Shown here in pieces: positions 1 through 7,784 of a stretch of 24,518 bases of DNA. The stretch's first letter is position 1, and each line of letters opens with the position of its first letter. Origin of the DNA: Flavobacteriaceae bacterium (GTDB lineage: Bacteria; Bacteroidota; Bacteroidia; Flavobacteriales; Flavobacteriaceae); contig JALWYP010000121.1 of assembly GCA_026992695.1 (NCBI GenBank), forward strand, positions 1 to 24,518. Reading direction: 5' to 3'. Both the position numbers and the translations under genes were made by a program. Under the pieces are notes generated by a model that did not search any database, was not told the origin of the DNA, and was given only the letters and a program-made list of their open reading frames with translations.

Positions 1-162
1 CCTTTAGAACAATCCGTTGATGCGTCTATGCGCGGAAACTTGTTGCATAGGGCGCTGGAGATGTTTGTTACAAAATATCCCGAAGATTTGCCATCTAAGG
101 CAAAAGCAAAAGAAGAATTTTTGCTTTGTACACAAAAGGCTTTATGTAAATTAAAAAACTGA
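1..162 (+). CDS. 3' end of a truncated-looking ORF, AddB/RecB-type nuclease-like (partial)
   Basis: An open frame runs in from the left edge and stops at TGA 160-162, giving 53 residues. Residues 10-30 contain RGNLLHRALEMF followed by a P..LP motif. This resembles the 'RGxxIHxALExF...P..LP' segment that opens the PD-(D/E)XK nuclease domain of alphaproteobacterial-type AddB. In that family well over 100 residues, including the catalytic D and E.K positions, should follow the His; here only about 38 do. The ORF may therefore be a decayed or truncated gene, a fragment brought in by recombination, or the end of an unrelated protein. The body of the gene lies outside the window. The family call rests on one short motif and is tentative. 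Confidence 0.4.
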   Translation, partial: PLEQSVDASMRGNLLHRALEMFVTKYPEDLPSKAKAKEEFLLCTQKALCKLKN

Positions 163-242
163 ATTACAAGTTGTTATAAACACTGCTTGATTTTCACCAA
201 ATCATTGAAAATCTGACGATTTACAAAAACCTTTATTTGAAA

Positions 243-260
243 TAATTTTGCTTACTTTTG
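243..260 (+). promoter_or_regulatory. Bacteroidota -7 promoter elements upstream of the hydrolase gene
   Basis: Two perfect matches to the -7 consensus TAnnTTTG lie next to each other: TAATTTTG at 243-250 and TACTTTTG at 253-260. They sit 24-41 bases ahead of the ATG at 284. A TTTG at 236-239 is closer to the second box than the usual 17-23 bp for a -33 element, so the upstream half is weak. The boxes overlap a possible TTG start at 248, which argues for the ATG at 284 as the true start of the next gene. Confidence 0.45.
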
Positions 261-283
261 CAGGTAAATTATTTGTTATTAAA

Positions 284-1057
284 ATGGGGCATTCAACAAA
301 AAAAGAAGGAAAATTTACATACTTAGACGTTGGCGAGGGTACACCTATGATTATTCTTCATGGATTGATGGGTGGCTTGAGTAATTTTGGTGGAGTAGTA
401 GATTTTTTTCCGAAAAAAGGATACCGAGTTTTAATACCCGAACTACCCATTTACAAAATGTCTTTGTTAAAAACCAATGTAAAAAGTTTTGCCAAATACG
501 TAGCAGAATTTATAGACCACTTAGGATTAACCAAAGTTATTTTAGTTGGTAATTCGCTGGGAGGACACATTGGTCTGTACTGCACAAAGATGTACCCTGA
601 AAAAGTTGAAGCACTGGTAATTACCGGAAGCAGCGGTTTATATGAAAGTGCAATGGGCGGAACATTCCCAAAACGCGGTGATTATGAATACATAAAAAAG
701 AAAGCCCAAGATGTTTTTTACGATCCTGCTGTTGCAACAAAAGAAATTGTAGATGAAGTTTTTGCAACTGTAAACAATCGAGCTAAACTTATTAAAACTT
801 TGGCAATTGCCAAAAGTGCCATTCGGCACAATATGGCTAAAGATTTACCTAAAATGCACACACCTACTTGCATTATTTGGGGAAAAAACGATACTGTTAC
901 GCCACCTAATGTTGCCGAAGAATTTCATGAATTATTACCCGATTCGGATTTATTTTGGATAGAAAAATGCGGGCATGCTCCTATGATGGAACATCCGGAT
1001 TTGTTTAACGATATTTTATACAAATGGTTAAACAAAAAGCTCAAAAAAGAATCGTAA
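284..1057 (+). CDS. alpha/beta fold hydrolase
   Basis: A 257-residue cytoplasmic alpha/beta hydrolase with no signal peptide. The full core is visible: an oxyanion-hole HGLMGG at residues 26-31, the nucleophile elbow GNSLGG with Ser91, the acid Asp203 in WGKNDTVTP, and the base His231 in CGHAPMMEHP. Length and motif order fit the single-domain esterase/lyase-like members; the substrate cannot be read from sequence. The start was set at ATG 284 because the frame can only be extended to a TTG at 248 that overlaps the promoter -7 box. The engB gene begins 41 bp downstream on the same strand with no terminator between, so the two are probably co-transcribed. Confidence 0.85.
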   Translation: MGHSTKKEGKFTYLDVGEGTPMIILHGLMGGLSNFGGVVDFFPKKGYRVLIPELPIYKMSLLKTNVKSFAKYVAEFIDHLGLTKVILVGNSLGGHIGLYCTKMYPEKVEALVITGSSGLYESAMGGTFPKRGDYEYIKKKAQDVFYDPAVATKEIVDEVFATVNNRAKLIKTLAIAKSAIRHNMAKDLPKMHTPTCIIWGKNDTVTPPNVAEEFHELLPDSDLFWIEKCGHAPMMEHPDLFNDILYKWLNKKLKKES

Positions 1058-1098
1058 AAAATTTTCGGTTATAAAATACAACCCAATCTGTTATCTCA

Positions 1099-1701
1099 AT
1101 GAAAATAAAATCGGCTGAATTTTTAGTAAGCAATAGCGATGTTTTAAAATGCCCAAGCAACAAGTTTCCCGAGTATGCTTTTATAGGGCGTTCAAACGTA
1201 GGAAAATCGTCTTTGATTAATATGCTAATGCAGCGCAAAAGTTTGGCAAAGACCTCAGGGCGACCCGGAAAAACACAGCTTATCAATCATTTTGTAATTA
1301 ACAACAGTTGGTATCTGGTAGATTTACCCGGTTACGGTTATGCAAGAGTTTCAAAAAAAGCAAAGAAAACATTTCAAAAATTTATTACCAATTATTTTGA
1401 AAAAAGAAAGCAATTGGTATTGGCATTTGTATTAATTGATTGCAGACACGAAGCTCAAAAAATAGATTTAGAGTTCATGGAGTGGCTAGGTATAAACCAA
1501 ATACCTTTTTCAATAATTTTTACGAAAGCAGATAAATTAAAACCGAAAGCACTACAAAAAAGTATAGAAACCTACCAAACCAAAATGCTTGAACAATGGG
1601 AAGAAATGCCTTCTTATTTTATCACTTCTTCCAGTAAAGGAACAGGTAGAGAAGAATTACTGAATTATATTGAAGAAGTAAACAAACAAATGGGGCTATA
1701 A
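1099..1701 (+). CDS. engB: Ribosome biogenesis GTPase EngB (YihA/YsxC)
   Basis: A 200-residue TRAFAC-class small GTPase, the usual size for EngB/YsxC. It has G1 GRSNVGKSS (residues 30-38), a switch I region with [11 protein letters not shown]3 DLPGYGYA (75-82), G4 TKAD (142-145) and G5 TSSSKGTG (176-183). The GRSNVGKS P-loop and the DLPGYGYA run are diagnostic of this family rather than Era or Der. Known role: late assembly of the large ribosomal subunit in the cytoplasm, often essential. It follows the alpha/beta hydrolase gene at 41 bp and converges on the GHMP kinase gene, whose stop is 17 bp away. Confidence 0.95.
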   Translation: MKIKSAEFLVSNSDVLKCPSNKFPEYAFIGRSNVGKSSLINMLMQRKSLAKTSGRPGKTQLINHFVINNSWYLVDLPGYGYARVSKKAKKTFQKFITNYFEKRKQLVLAFVLIDCRHEAQKIDLEFMEWLGINQIPFSIIFTKADKLKPKALQKSIETYQTKMLEQWEEMPSYFITSSSKGTGREELLNYIEEVNKQMGL

Positions 1702-1702
1702 A

Positions 1703-1737
1703 TACCCAAAATTAGTTTTTATTTTAACATTTGGGTA
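1703..1737. terminator. Hairpin at the convergent engB / GHMP kinase 3' ends
   Basis: TACCCAAA (1703-1710) pairs perfectly with TTTGGGTA (1730-1737) around a 19-base AT-rich loop. The hairpin fills the 17-bp gap between two convergent genes and includes the last codons of the minus-strand kinase. It is placed as a shared terminator would be, but no strong T-tract follows on either strand, so termination is only a guess. Confidence 0.35.
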
Positions 1738-2636
1738 AAATCAATAATTGTCTTATATCCTTTATCTTTAAAATATTGCTTTTCGGGTTCTCCTCCGGTT
1801 GCTAAAACAAAATCGCCTCCCCAAGCTCCCAAACTTTTGACAGTTCCTTTATAATCGGGAAATAACTGTTTTTTAACAGTAGGTTGTTCTAAAACGTTAG
1901 ATAAAACAGCTTCATGTTGTTGTATTAATTTTTCAAAATCGGGTAAATTTCTACAGTTTACAAGCTGTTTGGTTATGGCGGTTATTTCGGTACTATAGTT
2001 TGAATTATGCCGTGAGCTTTTTGTTCTGTATTGTGTGATTGCTTCGGTGCTGTCTCTTTTTTTATTCAGATAAACAAAAAATAATTGTTGTGTAAAATTC
2101 CAAGGTAATGAAACTTTTTTTATTGATGGGGAACCTTCTTTTACAGAATAAATAATAGGGTAATCGTGTTGTGCCGAAGCAATATCGTACCCGCTACCAC
2201 CAAAAGTAGCTTTTAATAACTCAAAAGCATCCACTCTTGCCCATTGCGCAATGTTATTAAGTAAGGTAGATGAACTTCCCAATCCCCAATTTTGAGGAAA
2301 ACTCAAGGTTGTTTGCACCGAAAAACCATTATTTCCTTTTAAAAATTCGGGATTTAACCGGGTTGCTACGTGTAAGATTTGAAACAATCGTTGGGCAACG
2401 GCAGCATCAAACTTAGCCTTACCTTCTATTATTTGATTGATAAAAAACGAAGCTTTAAACCAAGTTTTTCCCACATTATCAACGCTTTTCCAGTAAACGA
2501 TTCCGTTTTCAGAAATAGGTTCAACCTCTAATGATTGCCCTTTTTTGGTAGGAATTGCTAATGCTTCGGCTCCATCTAAAACGAGGTATTCGCCGGTGAG
2601 TAAGAGTTTTCCGTTGCTATAAAAGTGTTGTTTCAA
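1719..2636 (-). CDS. GYDIA-type GHMP kinase (mevalonate-pathway kinase)
   Basis: A 305-residue GHMP-superfamily small-molecule kinase. The N-terminus (SNGKLLLTGEYLVLDG, residues 7-22) is the GHMP substrate-side motif; the ATP-binding glycine/serine loop WGLGSSSTLLNN starts at residue 117. The GSGYDIA stretch (147-153) gives its name to a family typical of Bacteroidota. The likely reaction is phosphorylation of mevalonate or phosphomevalonate, but which of the two cannot be told from sequence. It lies 9 bp behind the HMG-CoA reductase gene on the same strand, so an operon for isoprenoid precursor synthesis is a strong inference. No separate promoter was seen. Confidence 0.85.
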   Translation of the reverse strand: MKQHFYSNGKLLLTGEYLVLDGAEALAIPTKKGQSLEVEPISENGIVYWKSVDNVGKTWFKASFFINQIIEGKAKFDAAVAQRLFQILHVATRLNPEFLKGNNGFSVQTTLSFPQNWGLGSSSTLLNNIAQWARVDAFELLKATFGGSGYDIASAQHDYPIIYSVKEGSPSIKKVSLPWNFTQQLFFVYLNKKRDSTEAITQYRTKSSRHNSNYSTEITAITKQLVNCRNLPDFEKLIQQHEAVLSNVLEQPTVKKQLFPDYKGTVKSLGAWGGDFVLATGGEPEKQYFKDKGYKTIIDFTQMLK

Positions 2637-2645
2637 AATAGTTTT

Positions 2646-3950
2646 TTACAGATTTAAAAAATCTTTTACGGCAGTAACCGAAACGGTTTTGTCTTTAAAA
2701 AACGAAACTGCATGTTGTTTTTGTTTTTCCGAAGCGTTAAAGCTGTTTAAAATATTCATCAAGTGCATTTTCATATGTCCTTTCTGGATTCCGGTAGTAA
2801 CCAAGGAGCGTAAGGCAGCAAAATTTTGTGCCAATCCGGCTACGGCAACCAGTTGCATCAATTCTTTAGCATTGGGGCGTTGTAACAAATCGAAGGCAAA
2901 GCGTACCAGCGGGTGCAAATTGGTTAAACCGCCAACCGTTCCTAAAGCTAAAGGTATTTCTATCCAAAACGTAAAAACACCATCTTCAATCTTTGCGTGT
3001 GTTAAACTTGTGTATTTCCCTGTTTTTGCAGCAAAGGCGTGCACTCCGGCTTCTACGGCTCTAAAATCGTTACCCGTAGCTATCACAACCGCATCGATGC
3101 CGTTCATTATTCCTTTGTTATGTGTAACGGCTCGTCTGGTTTCTGCTTCTGCAATTTGTACAGCTCGAACAAACTTTTCAGCAAAGGTTTTTCCGTCCAC
3201 TCCATTATTAGAAAGTTGATGAACTTCACATTGAACTTCTGCTCTAACCAAACATTCAGGCACATAATTAGACAAAATACTCATCACCACTTCGGGAAAG
3301 GTATTTTCAACCTCAAAAGCTTCGTATTTTTGTGCTTCGGCTTCAAAGGTTTTGGCTATTTGCTCTAAACAACTGTTTATAAAGTTGGCTCCCATTGCAT
3401 CTTTAGTTTCAAAAGTGCAGTGAAGTTGAAAGTAACCTTCTAATTTATTGGTGCTGTCTAACAATTCGACATCTATTAAACCACCGCCGCGTTTTTTCAT
3501 TCCGGCTTCGATGGTTGCAATAGATTGAAGTAAATTAGGCTTAAGTTCGTTAAAAAAACTTGTTAAATAACAACTTTCGCCAAAGTAATTTAGATGCACT
3601 TGCCCTGTTTTTATTGTTGAAATTATTCGGGTTTTAAATCCGCCCCGTTCCATCCAGAATTTTGCCGCATTGCCGGCAGCTGCAACCACCGAACTTTCTT
3701 CAATTACCATTGGGATTGCATAGATGTTTCCGTTTATTAAAAAATTGGGTGCTACCCCAAACGGAAGGTAAAAATTACTAACCGTATTTTCGATAAAATC
3801 ATCATGCAATTGTTGCAATTTAGCATCGCTATTCCAATAGGTTTTAAGCGTATTTACTGCACTTGAATTGGAAGCAAAATAGCTGTCTGCCAACCATTGT
3901 ATTTTTTCATCTTTGGTCTTTTTTGAAAACCCCGAAACTGCTTTGGTCAT
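2646..3950 (-). CDS. mvaA: Hydroxymethylglutaryl-CoA reductase, class II ('degradative' type)
   Basis: A 434-residue soluble protein matching class II HMG-CoA reductase, which interconverts HMG-CoA and mevalonate. Catalytic positions are visible: Glu in MVIEESSVVAAAG (residues 81-93), Lys279 in THNKGIMNG, Asp295 in ATGNDFRAVEAG, and the general acid His392 in the GHMKMH run (391-396). There is no N-terminal membrane anchor, unlike eukaryotic class I enzymes. Although the family is labelled degradative, pairing with a GHMP kinase 9 bp downstream suggests a biosynthetic role feeding isoprenoids such as quinones and carotenoids. A good promoter lies at 3969-4000. The gene is divergent from the DPP IV gene. 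Confidence 0.93.
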   Translation of the reverse strand: MTKAVSGFSKKTKDEKIQWLADSYFASNSSAVNTLKTYWNSDAKLQQLHDDFIENTVSNFYLPFGVAPNFLINGNIYAIPMVIEESSVVAAAGNAAKFWMERGGFKTRIISTIKTGQVHLNYFGESCYLTSFFNELKPNLLQSIATIEAGMKKRGGGLIDVELLDSTNKLEGYFQLHCTFETKDAMGANFINSCLEQIAKTFEAEAQKYEAFEVENTFPEVVMSILSNYVPECLVRAEVQCEVHQLSNNGVDGKTFAEKFVRAVQIAEAETRRAVTHNKGIMNGIDAVVIATGNDFRAVEAGVHAFAAKTGKYTSLTHAKIEDGVFTFWIEIPLALGTVGGLTNLHPLVRFAFDLLQRPNAKELMQLVAVAGLAQNFAALRSLVTTGIQKGHMKMHLMNILNSFNASEKQKQHAVSFFKDKTVSVTAVKDFLNL

Positions 3951-3968
3951 ACTTTACGTAATTTTTGG

Positions 3969-4000
3969 CAAAGATACCAATAACATTTTATTACCTCCAA
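3969..4000 (-). promoter_or_regulatory. Promoter of the HMG-CoA reductase / GHMP kinase operon
   Basis: Read on the minus strand, TTG (complement of 3998-4000) is followed after 21 bp by TATCTTTG (complement of 3969-3976), a perfect match to the Bacteroidota -33/-7 promoter with correct spacing. The -7 box is 18 bases ahead of the reductase ATG, giving a short leader. Confidence 0.65.
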
Positions 4001-4087
4001 TTACAATTTGTTACACAAAAATTAATTACTAACATTTGGTCATATTAATGAAGAAAAATAGCTAAAATTGATTTTTTTTTAGTAAAA

Positions 4088-6292
4088 TTGGGGACTCAAA
4101 ATTTTATACCCTTGAACTATTTACTACGCAAAAGTTTAATTTTACTTTTTATCACAGTTGTTTCACTTGTTAATGCGCAACAAAAAGAAATCACCCTCGA
4201 AGAAATATGGCAAGGTGCTTTTAGAACCGAGCGACTACAAGAATTAAAATCGTTAAAAAACGGAAAAGAATATGCAGTTCTTAATTTTAACAGAGCAACT
4301 CGTTCTTCAAGCATTGACGTATATGACTATGTTTCGGGTAAAAAAATTCGCACATTATTAGACAGTAATGACTTGTCAACTATTCCGTATTTTTTAAGTT
4401 ATGAACTAAGCGAAGACGAATCTAAAATATTGCTAACAACAAGTTTTCAACCCATTTATCGGTATTCGGGAACCGGAACCTATTATGTGTACGATTTGCT
4501 TTCAAAAAAACTCACCAAAGTTTCTGATGAAGGAATACAAGAACCCAACTTTAGCCCAGACGGAAGCAAAGTAGCCTTCGGTTACAATAACAATATTTAT
4601 ATTAAAGATTTGGTAACGGGTGAAACCAAGCAAATTACTTTCGACGGTGAAAAAAATAAGATTATAAACGGAATCACCGATTGGGTGTATGAAGAAGAAT
4701 TTGCCTTTGTAAGAGCTTTTCAATGGAACAAAACAGGAACTTCCTTAGCCTACATTCGTTTTGATGAAAGTAACGTGCCGGAATACTCTATGCGAATTTT
4801 CGGAGAAGATTTGTATCCGAAAATTGAAACCTTTAAATATCCCAAAGCAGGTGAAAATAATTCGGAGGTATCGCTTCACGTGTACCATTTAAACACCGAT
4901 AAAACCAACAAAGTCGATATAACTACTTATAATCATTATTATATTCCACGAATAAAATGGACAAATAATCCCGATTTATTAAGTGTTCAACTAATGAATC
5001 GCCACCAAAATAAATTGGATTTGGTTTTTGTGAATACCGCCACCAACACAACCCAATTAATCTATCAAGAAACCGACAAAGCGTATATTGACATTACAGA
5101 CAACCTTACTTTTTTAAACGACAACAGTTTTATTTGGACCAGCGAGCAAGACGGATGGAATCATATTTATCTTTTTGACAGTAAAACCAAAAAATTAAAA
5201 CAAATTACCAAAGGAAATTGGGAAGTAACCGCTTTTTACGGATTTAGTAACAAAACCGGTCGAATTTATTATCAAAGCACCGAAAACGGAAGTATAAACA
5301 GAGATGTTTATTCAATTTTAGCAACCGGAAAAAACAAACTCCGGCTTACGCAAGAAACCGGAACCAACAGCGCCGATTTTAGTGCCGACTATACATACTT
5401 TATAAATACTTTTTCCAGTGCAACCACTCCTCCGGTTTACACTTTGCATTTGGCAAAAAACGGAAATAAAATTCGGGAAATAAAAAACAACACTTCTTTG
5501 TTAAAAAAATTAGACAATTATGTTATTTCACCTAAAGAGTTTTCAACCATTACCATAAACGGAGAAGAGTTGAACATGTATATGATTAAACCCAAGGATT
5601 TTGACATCTATAAAAAATATCCTGTTTTAATGTACCAGTATTCCGGACCCGGAAGCCAACAAGTAGCAAACCGCTGGATGAGTGCTAATGATTATTGGCA
5701 CCAAATGCTTGCGCAACAAGAAGAAATTATCATTGTTTGCGTGGACGGAAGAGGAACCGGATACAAAGGACGCGATTTTAAAAAAATAACTCAGTTACAA
5801 TTGGGAAAATACGAAGTTGAAGATCAAATTGCCGTTGCTAAAAAATTGGGTGAGCGGGATGATATTGATGCCAACCGAATTGGTATTTGGGGATGGAGTT
5901 ATGGAGGTTTTATGTCTTCCAATTGTTTGTTTCAGGGTAATGATGTATTTAAAATGGCAATAGCCGTAGCACCGGTAGGAAGTTGGCGTTTTTACGACAC
6001 CATTTATACCGAACGCTATATGCAAACTCCGCAGGAAAATCCCAATGGGTACGATGATAACTCGCCCATTAGTCACGTCGATAAACTAACAGGAAACTTT
6101 TTACTGGTTCACGGAAGTGCAGACGACAACGTACACCTGCAAAACAGCATGCGAATGATTGAAGCATTGATACAAGCCAATAAACAATTTGATTGGGCAA
6201 TTTATCCAGATAAAAATCACGGAATTTACGGCGGCAACACCCGCTTACAACTCTTTACCAAGTTAACAAATTTTGTAAAAGGGAATTTATAA
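4088..6292 (+). CDS. Secreted dipeptidyl peptidase IV (S9B family)
   Basis: A 734-residue serine peptidase with an N-terminal hydrophobic signal (about residues 15-30, ending VNAQQ), a beta-propeller region and a C-terminal alpha/beta hydrolase domain. The DPP IV double-Glu motif DWVYEEEF (198-205), which binds the substrate N-terminus, is present. The catalytic triad is Ser604 (GWSYGG), Asp679 (SADDNVH) and His711 (DKNHGIYGG). Known activity: release of X-Pro or X-Ala dipeptides from peptide N-termini. No ATG or GTG exists between the in-frame stop at 4049 and the mature protein; the start is a TTG, at 4088 or at 4112, the latter giving a more typical signal peptide. Three peptide transporter genes follow, which fits dipeptide scavenging. 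Confidence 0.93.
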   Translation: MGTQNFIPLNYLLRKSLILLFITVVSLVNAQQKEITLEEIWQGAFRTERLQELKSLKNGKEYAVLNFNRATRSSSIDVYDYVSGKKIRTLLDSNDLSTIPYFLSYELSEDESKILLTTSFQPIYRYSGTGTYYVYDLLSKKLTKVSDEGIQEPNFSPDGSKVAFGYNNNIYIKDLVTGETKQITFDGEKNKIINGITDWVYEEEFAFVRAFQWNKTGTSLAYIRFDESNVPEYSMRIFGEDLYPKIETFKYPKAGENNSEVSLHVYHLNTDKTNKVDITTYNHYYIPRIKWTNNPDLLSVQLMNRHQNKLDLVFVNTATNTTQLIYQETDKAYIDITDNLTFLNDNSFIWTSEQDGWNHIYLFDSKTKKLKQITKGNWEVTAFYGFSNKTGRIYYQSTENGSINRDVYSILATGKNKLRLTQETGTNSADFSADYTYFINTFSSATTPPVYTLHLAKNGNKIREIKNNTSLLKKLDNYVISPKEFSTITINGEELNMYMIKPKDFDIYKKYPVLMYQYSGPGSQQVANRWMSANDYWHQMLAQQEEIIIVCVDGRGTGYKGRDFKKITQLQLGKYEVEDQIAVAKKLGERDDIDANRIGIWGWSYGGFMSSNCLFQGNDVFKMAIAVAPVGSWRFYDTIYTERYMQTPQENPNGYDDNSPISHVDKLTGNFLLVHGSADDNVHLQNSMRMIEALIQANKQFDWAIYPDKNHGIYGGNTRLQLFTKLTNFVKGNL

Positions 6293-6363
6293 TACAATTC
6301 AAAATTCAATAATGAGGTAAAAAAGTAAAAGAAAAACAAATTAATTACTAAAAACAAATAACT

Positions 6364-7752
6364 ATGTCAACAACAACACTAAAACCCTACCAAAAAGAAC
6401 TATTTGGGCATCCAATAGGTCTTTACGTATTATTTTTTACTGAAATGTGGGAACGTTTCTCTTACTATGGGATGAGAGCTATTCTTGTTTTATATTTAGT
6501 TGCTAAAACAGATATATCTAATGCAGGGTTAGGGTGGACCAATGGTGAAGCTCTAGAATTATATGGTTGGTACACTATGATGGTATATGTTATGTCTATT
6601 CCAGGTGGTATAATTGCAGATAAATTACTTGGACAAAAAAAGTCTGTTTTAGTAGGAGGTATTTTATTGGTAGCAGGTCATAGTATTTTAGCTGTTGAAG
6701 AAATGTGGGCTTTTTATACAGGACTAGTGCTTATTGTTTGTGGAGTGGGAATGTTAAAACCAAATATTTCTACTATGGTTGGAGGGTTATACAAGAAAGG
6801 AGATATTCGTAGAGATAAAGGATTCACCATATTTTATATCGGAATTAATTTAGGAGCCTTTTTATCAAGTCTTATTGTAGGTTATGTAGGTGAAGTTTAT
6901 GGTTGGCATTATGGATTTGGTCTTGCTGGTATAGGAATGGCTCTTGGAGTATTACAATATGTTTTAGGACAAAAATACTTAAAACAAGTTGGAAATTTTT
7001 TAGGTGCATCTAAAAACGAAGAAGAAAAAGCATTGTTAAAAAAACCACTAACCAAAATTGAAAAAGATAGAATTGTTGTTTTACTGATTTCTTTTTTATT
7101 AGTAATCGTTTTTTGGGGTGCTTTTGAGCAAGCAGGTGGATTAATGAATATTTACACTAAAGAAAAGACAAACCGAATGCTTATGGGTTGGGAAGTACCT
7201 GCCTCTTGGTTTCAATCTTTAAACGCTATGTTTATAATATTTTTAGGAACTGCCGTAGCTGCCTATTGGGCAAAAAGAAAGCTAAAAGGAAAACTAGCCA
7301 CTTCTTTGTTTAAGATGACTGTTGGGTTAATTATCATGGGAGCTGGATTCTTCTTTATGACAGGTGCTACTGCTCAATATGAAGCTGCCGGTTCTTCAGC
7401 CATGTATTGGTTGGTGTTAGCCTATTTATTTCATACAATTGGGGAGTTATGCTTATCTCCTGTTGCTCTCTCCTTTACCACAAAACTTGCGCCTGCTAAA
7501 TACGCTTCTATTATGATGGGTGTTTATTTTGCAATGACAGGTTTTGGAAGTAAACTCGCTGGATTACTTGGAGAGTGGTCTGAAAGTTTAGGGGAGTATG
7601 CCATATTCACAGGCATTGCTGTTTTTTGTGTTATTTTGGGAGGATTAGTTTTAATTATTAGACCAAAATTAGAATCACTTACTCATGGTGCGGAAGATGA
7701 CGAACATGAGATTCATGACGAAGCCGAAGGTTTTGAGCTTGCAGATAGTTAA
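6364..7752 (+). CDS. POT/PTR2-family peptide:proton symporter (first of three)
   Basis: A 462-residue inner-membrane MFS transporter of the proton-dependent oligopeptide family. The TM1 signature EMWERFSYYGMR (ExxERFxYY, residues 27-38) is intact. The second PTR2 signature (FTIFYIGINLGAF), the TM7 acidic site FEQ (Glu255) and the TM10 TIGELCLSPVA motif are all present, so proton coupling should be normal. The C-terminus is a short acidic, histidine-containing tail. It starts 71 bp after the DPP IV stop with no terminator between and 32 bp ahead of the next transporter. Di- and tripeptides are the expected substrates; the exact range cannot be read. Confidence 0.92.
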   Translation: MSTTTLKPYQKELFGHPIGLYVLFFTEMWERFSYYGMRAILVLYLVAKTDISNAGLGWTNGEALELYGWYTMMVYVMSIPGGIIADKLLGQKKSVLVGGILLVAGHSILAVEEMWAFYTGLVLIVCGVGMLKPNISTMVGGLYKKGDIRRDKGFTIFYIGINLGAFLSSLIVGYVGEVYGWHYGFGLAGIGMALGVLQYVLGQKYLKQVGNFLGASKNEEEKALLKKPLTKIEKDRIVVLLISFLLVIVFWGAFEQAGGLMNIYTKEKTNRMLMGWEVPASWFQSLNAMFIIFLGTAVAAYWAKRKLKGKLATSLFKMTVGLIIMGAGFFFMTGATAQYEAAGSSAMYWLVLAYLFHTIGELCLSPVALSFTTKLAPAKYASIMMGVYFAMTGFGSKLAGLLGEWSESLGEYAIFTGIAVFCVILGGLVLIIRPKLESLTHGAEDDEHEIHDEAEGFELADS

Positions 7753-7784
7753 AATAACATTATTAATCACTAACAACTATATTT

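Noticed and set aside
189..213. Inverted repeat GATTTTCA / TGAAAATC between the first ORF and the hydrolase gene
   Set aside because: The 8-bp stem is nearly all A/T with a 9-base loop and no T-tract, so it is weak as a terminator and likely by chance in AT-rich DNA.
2689..3368. Plus-strand open frames of 176 and 109 residues opposite the HMG-CoA reductase gene
   Set aside because: They are antisense to a gene with all catalytic motifs intact and have Cys/Ser-rich shadow composition.
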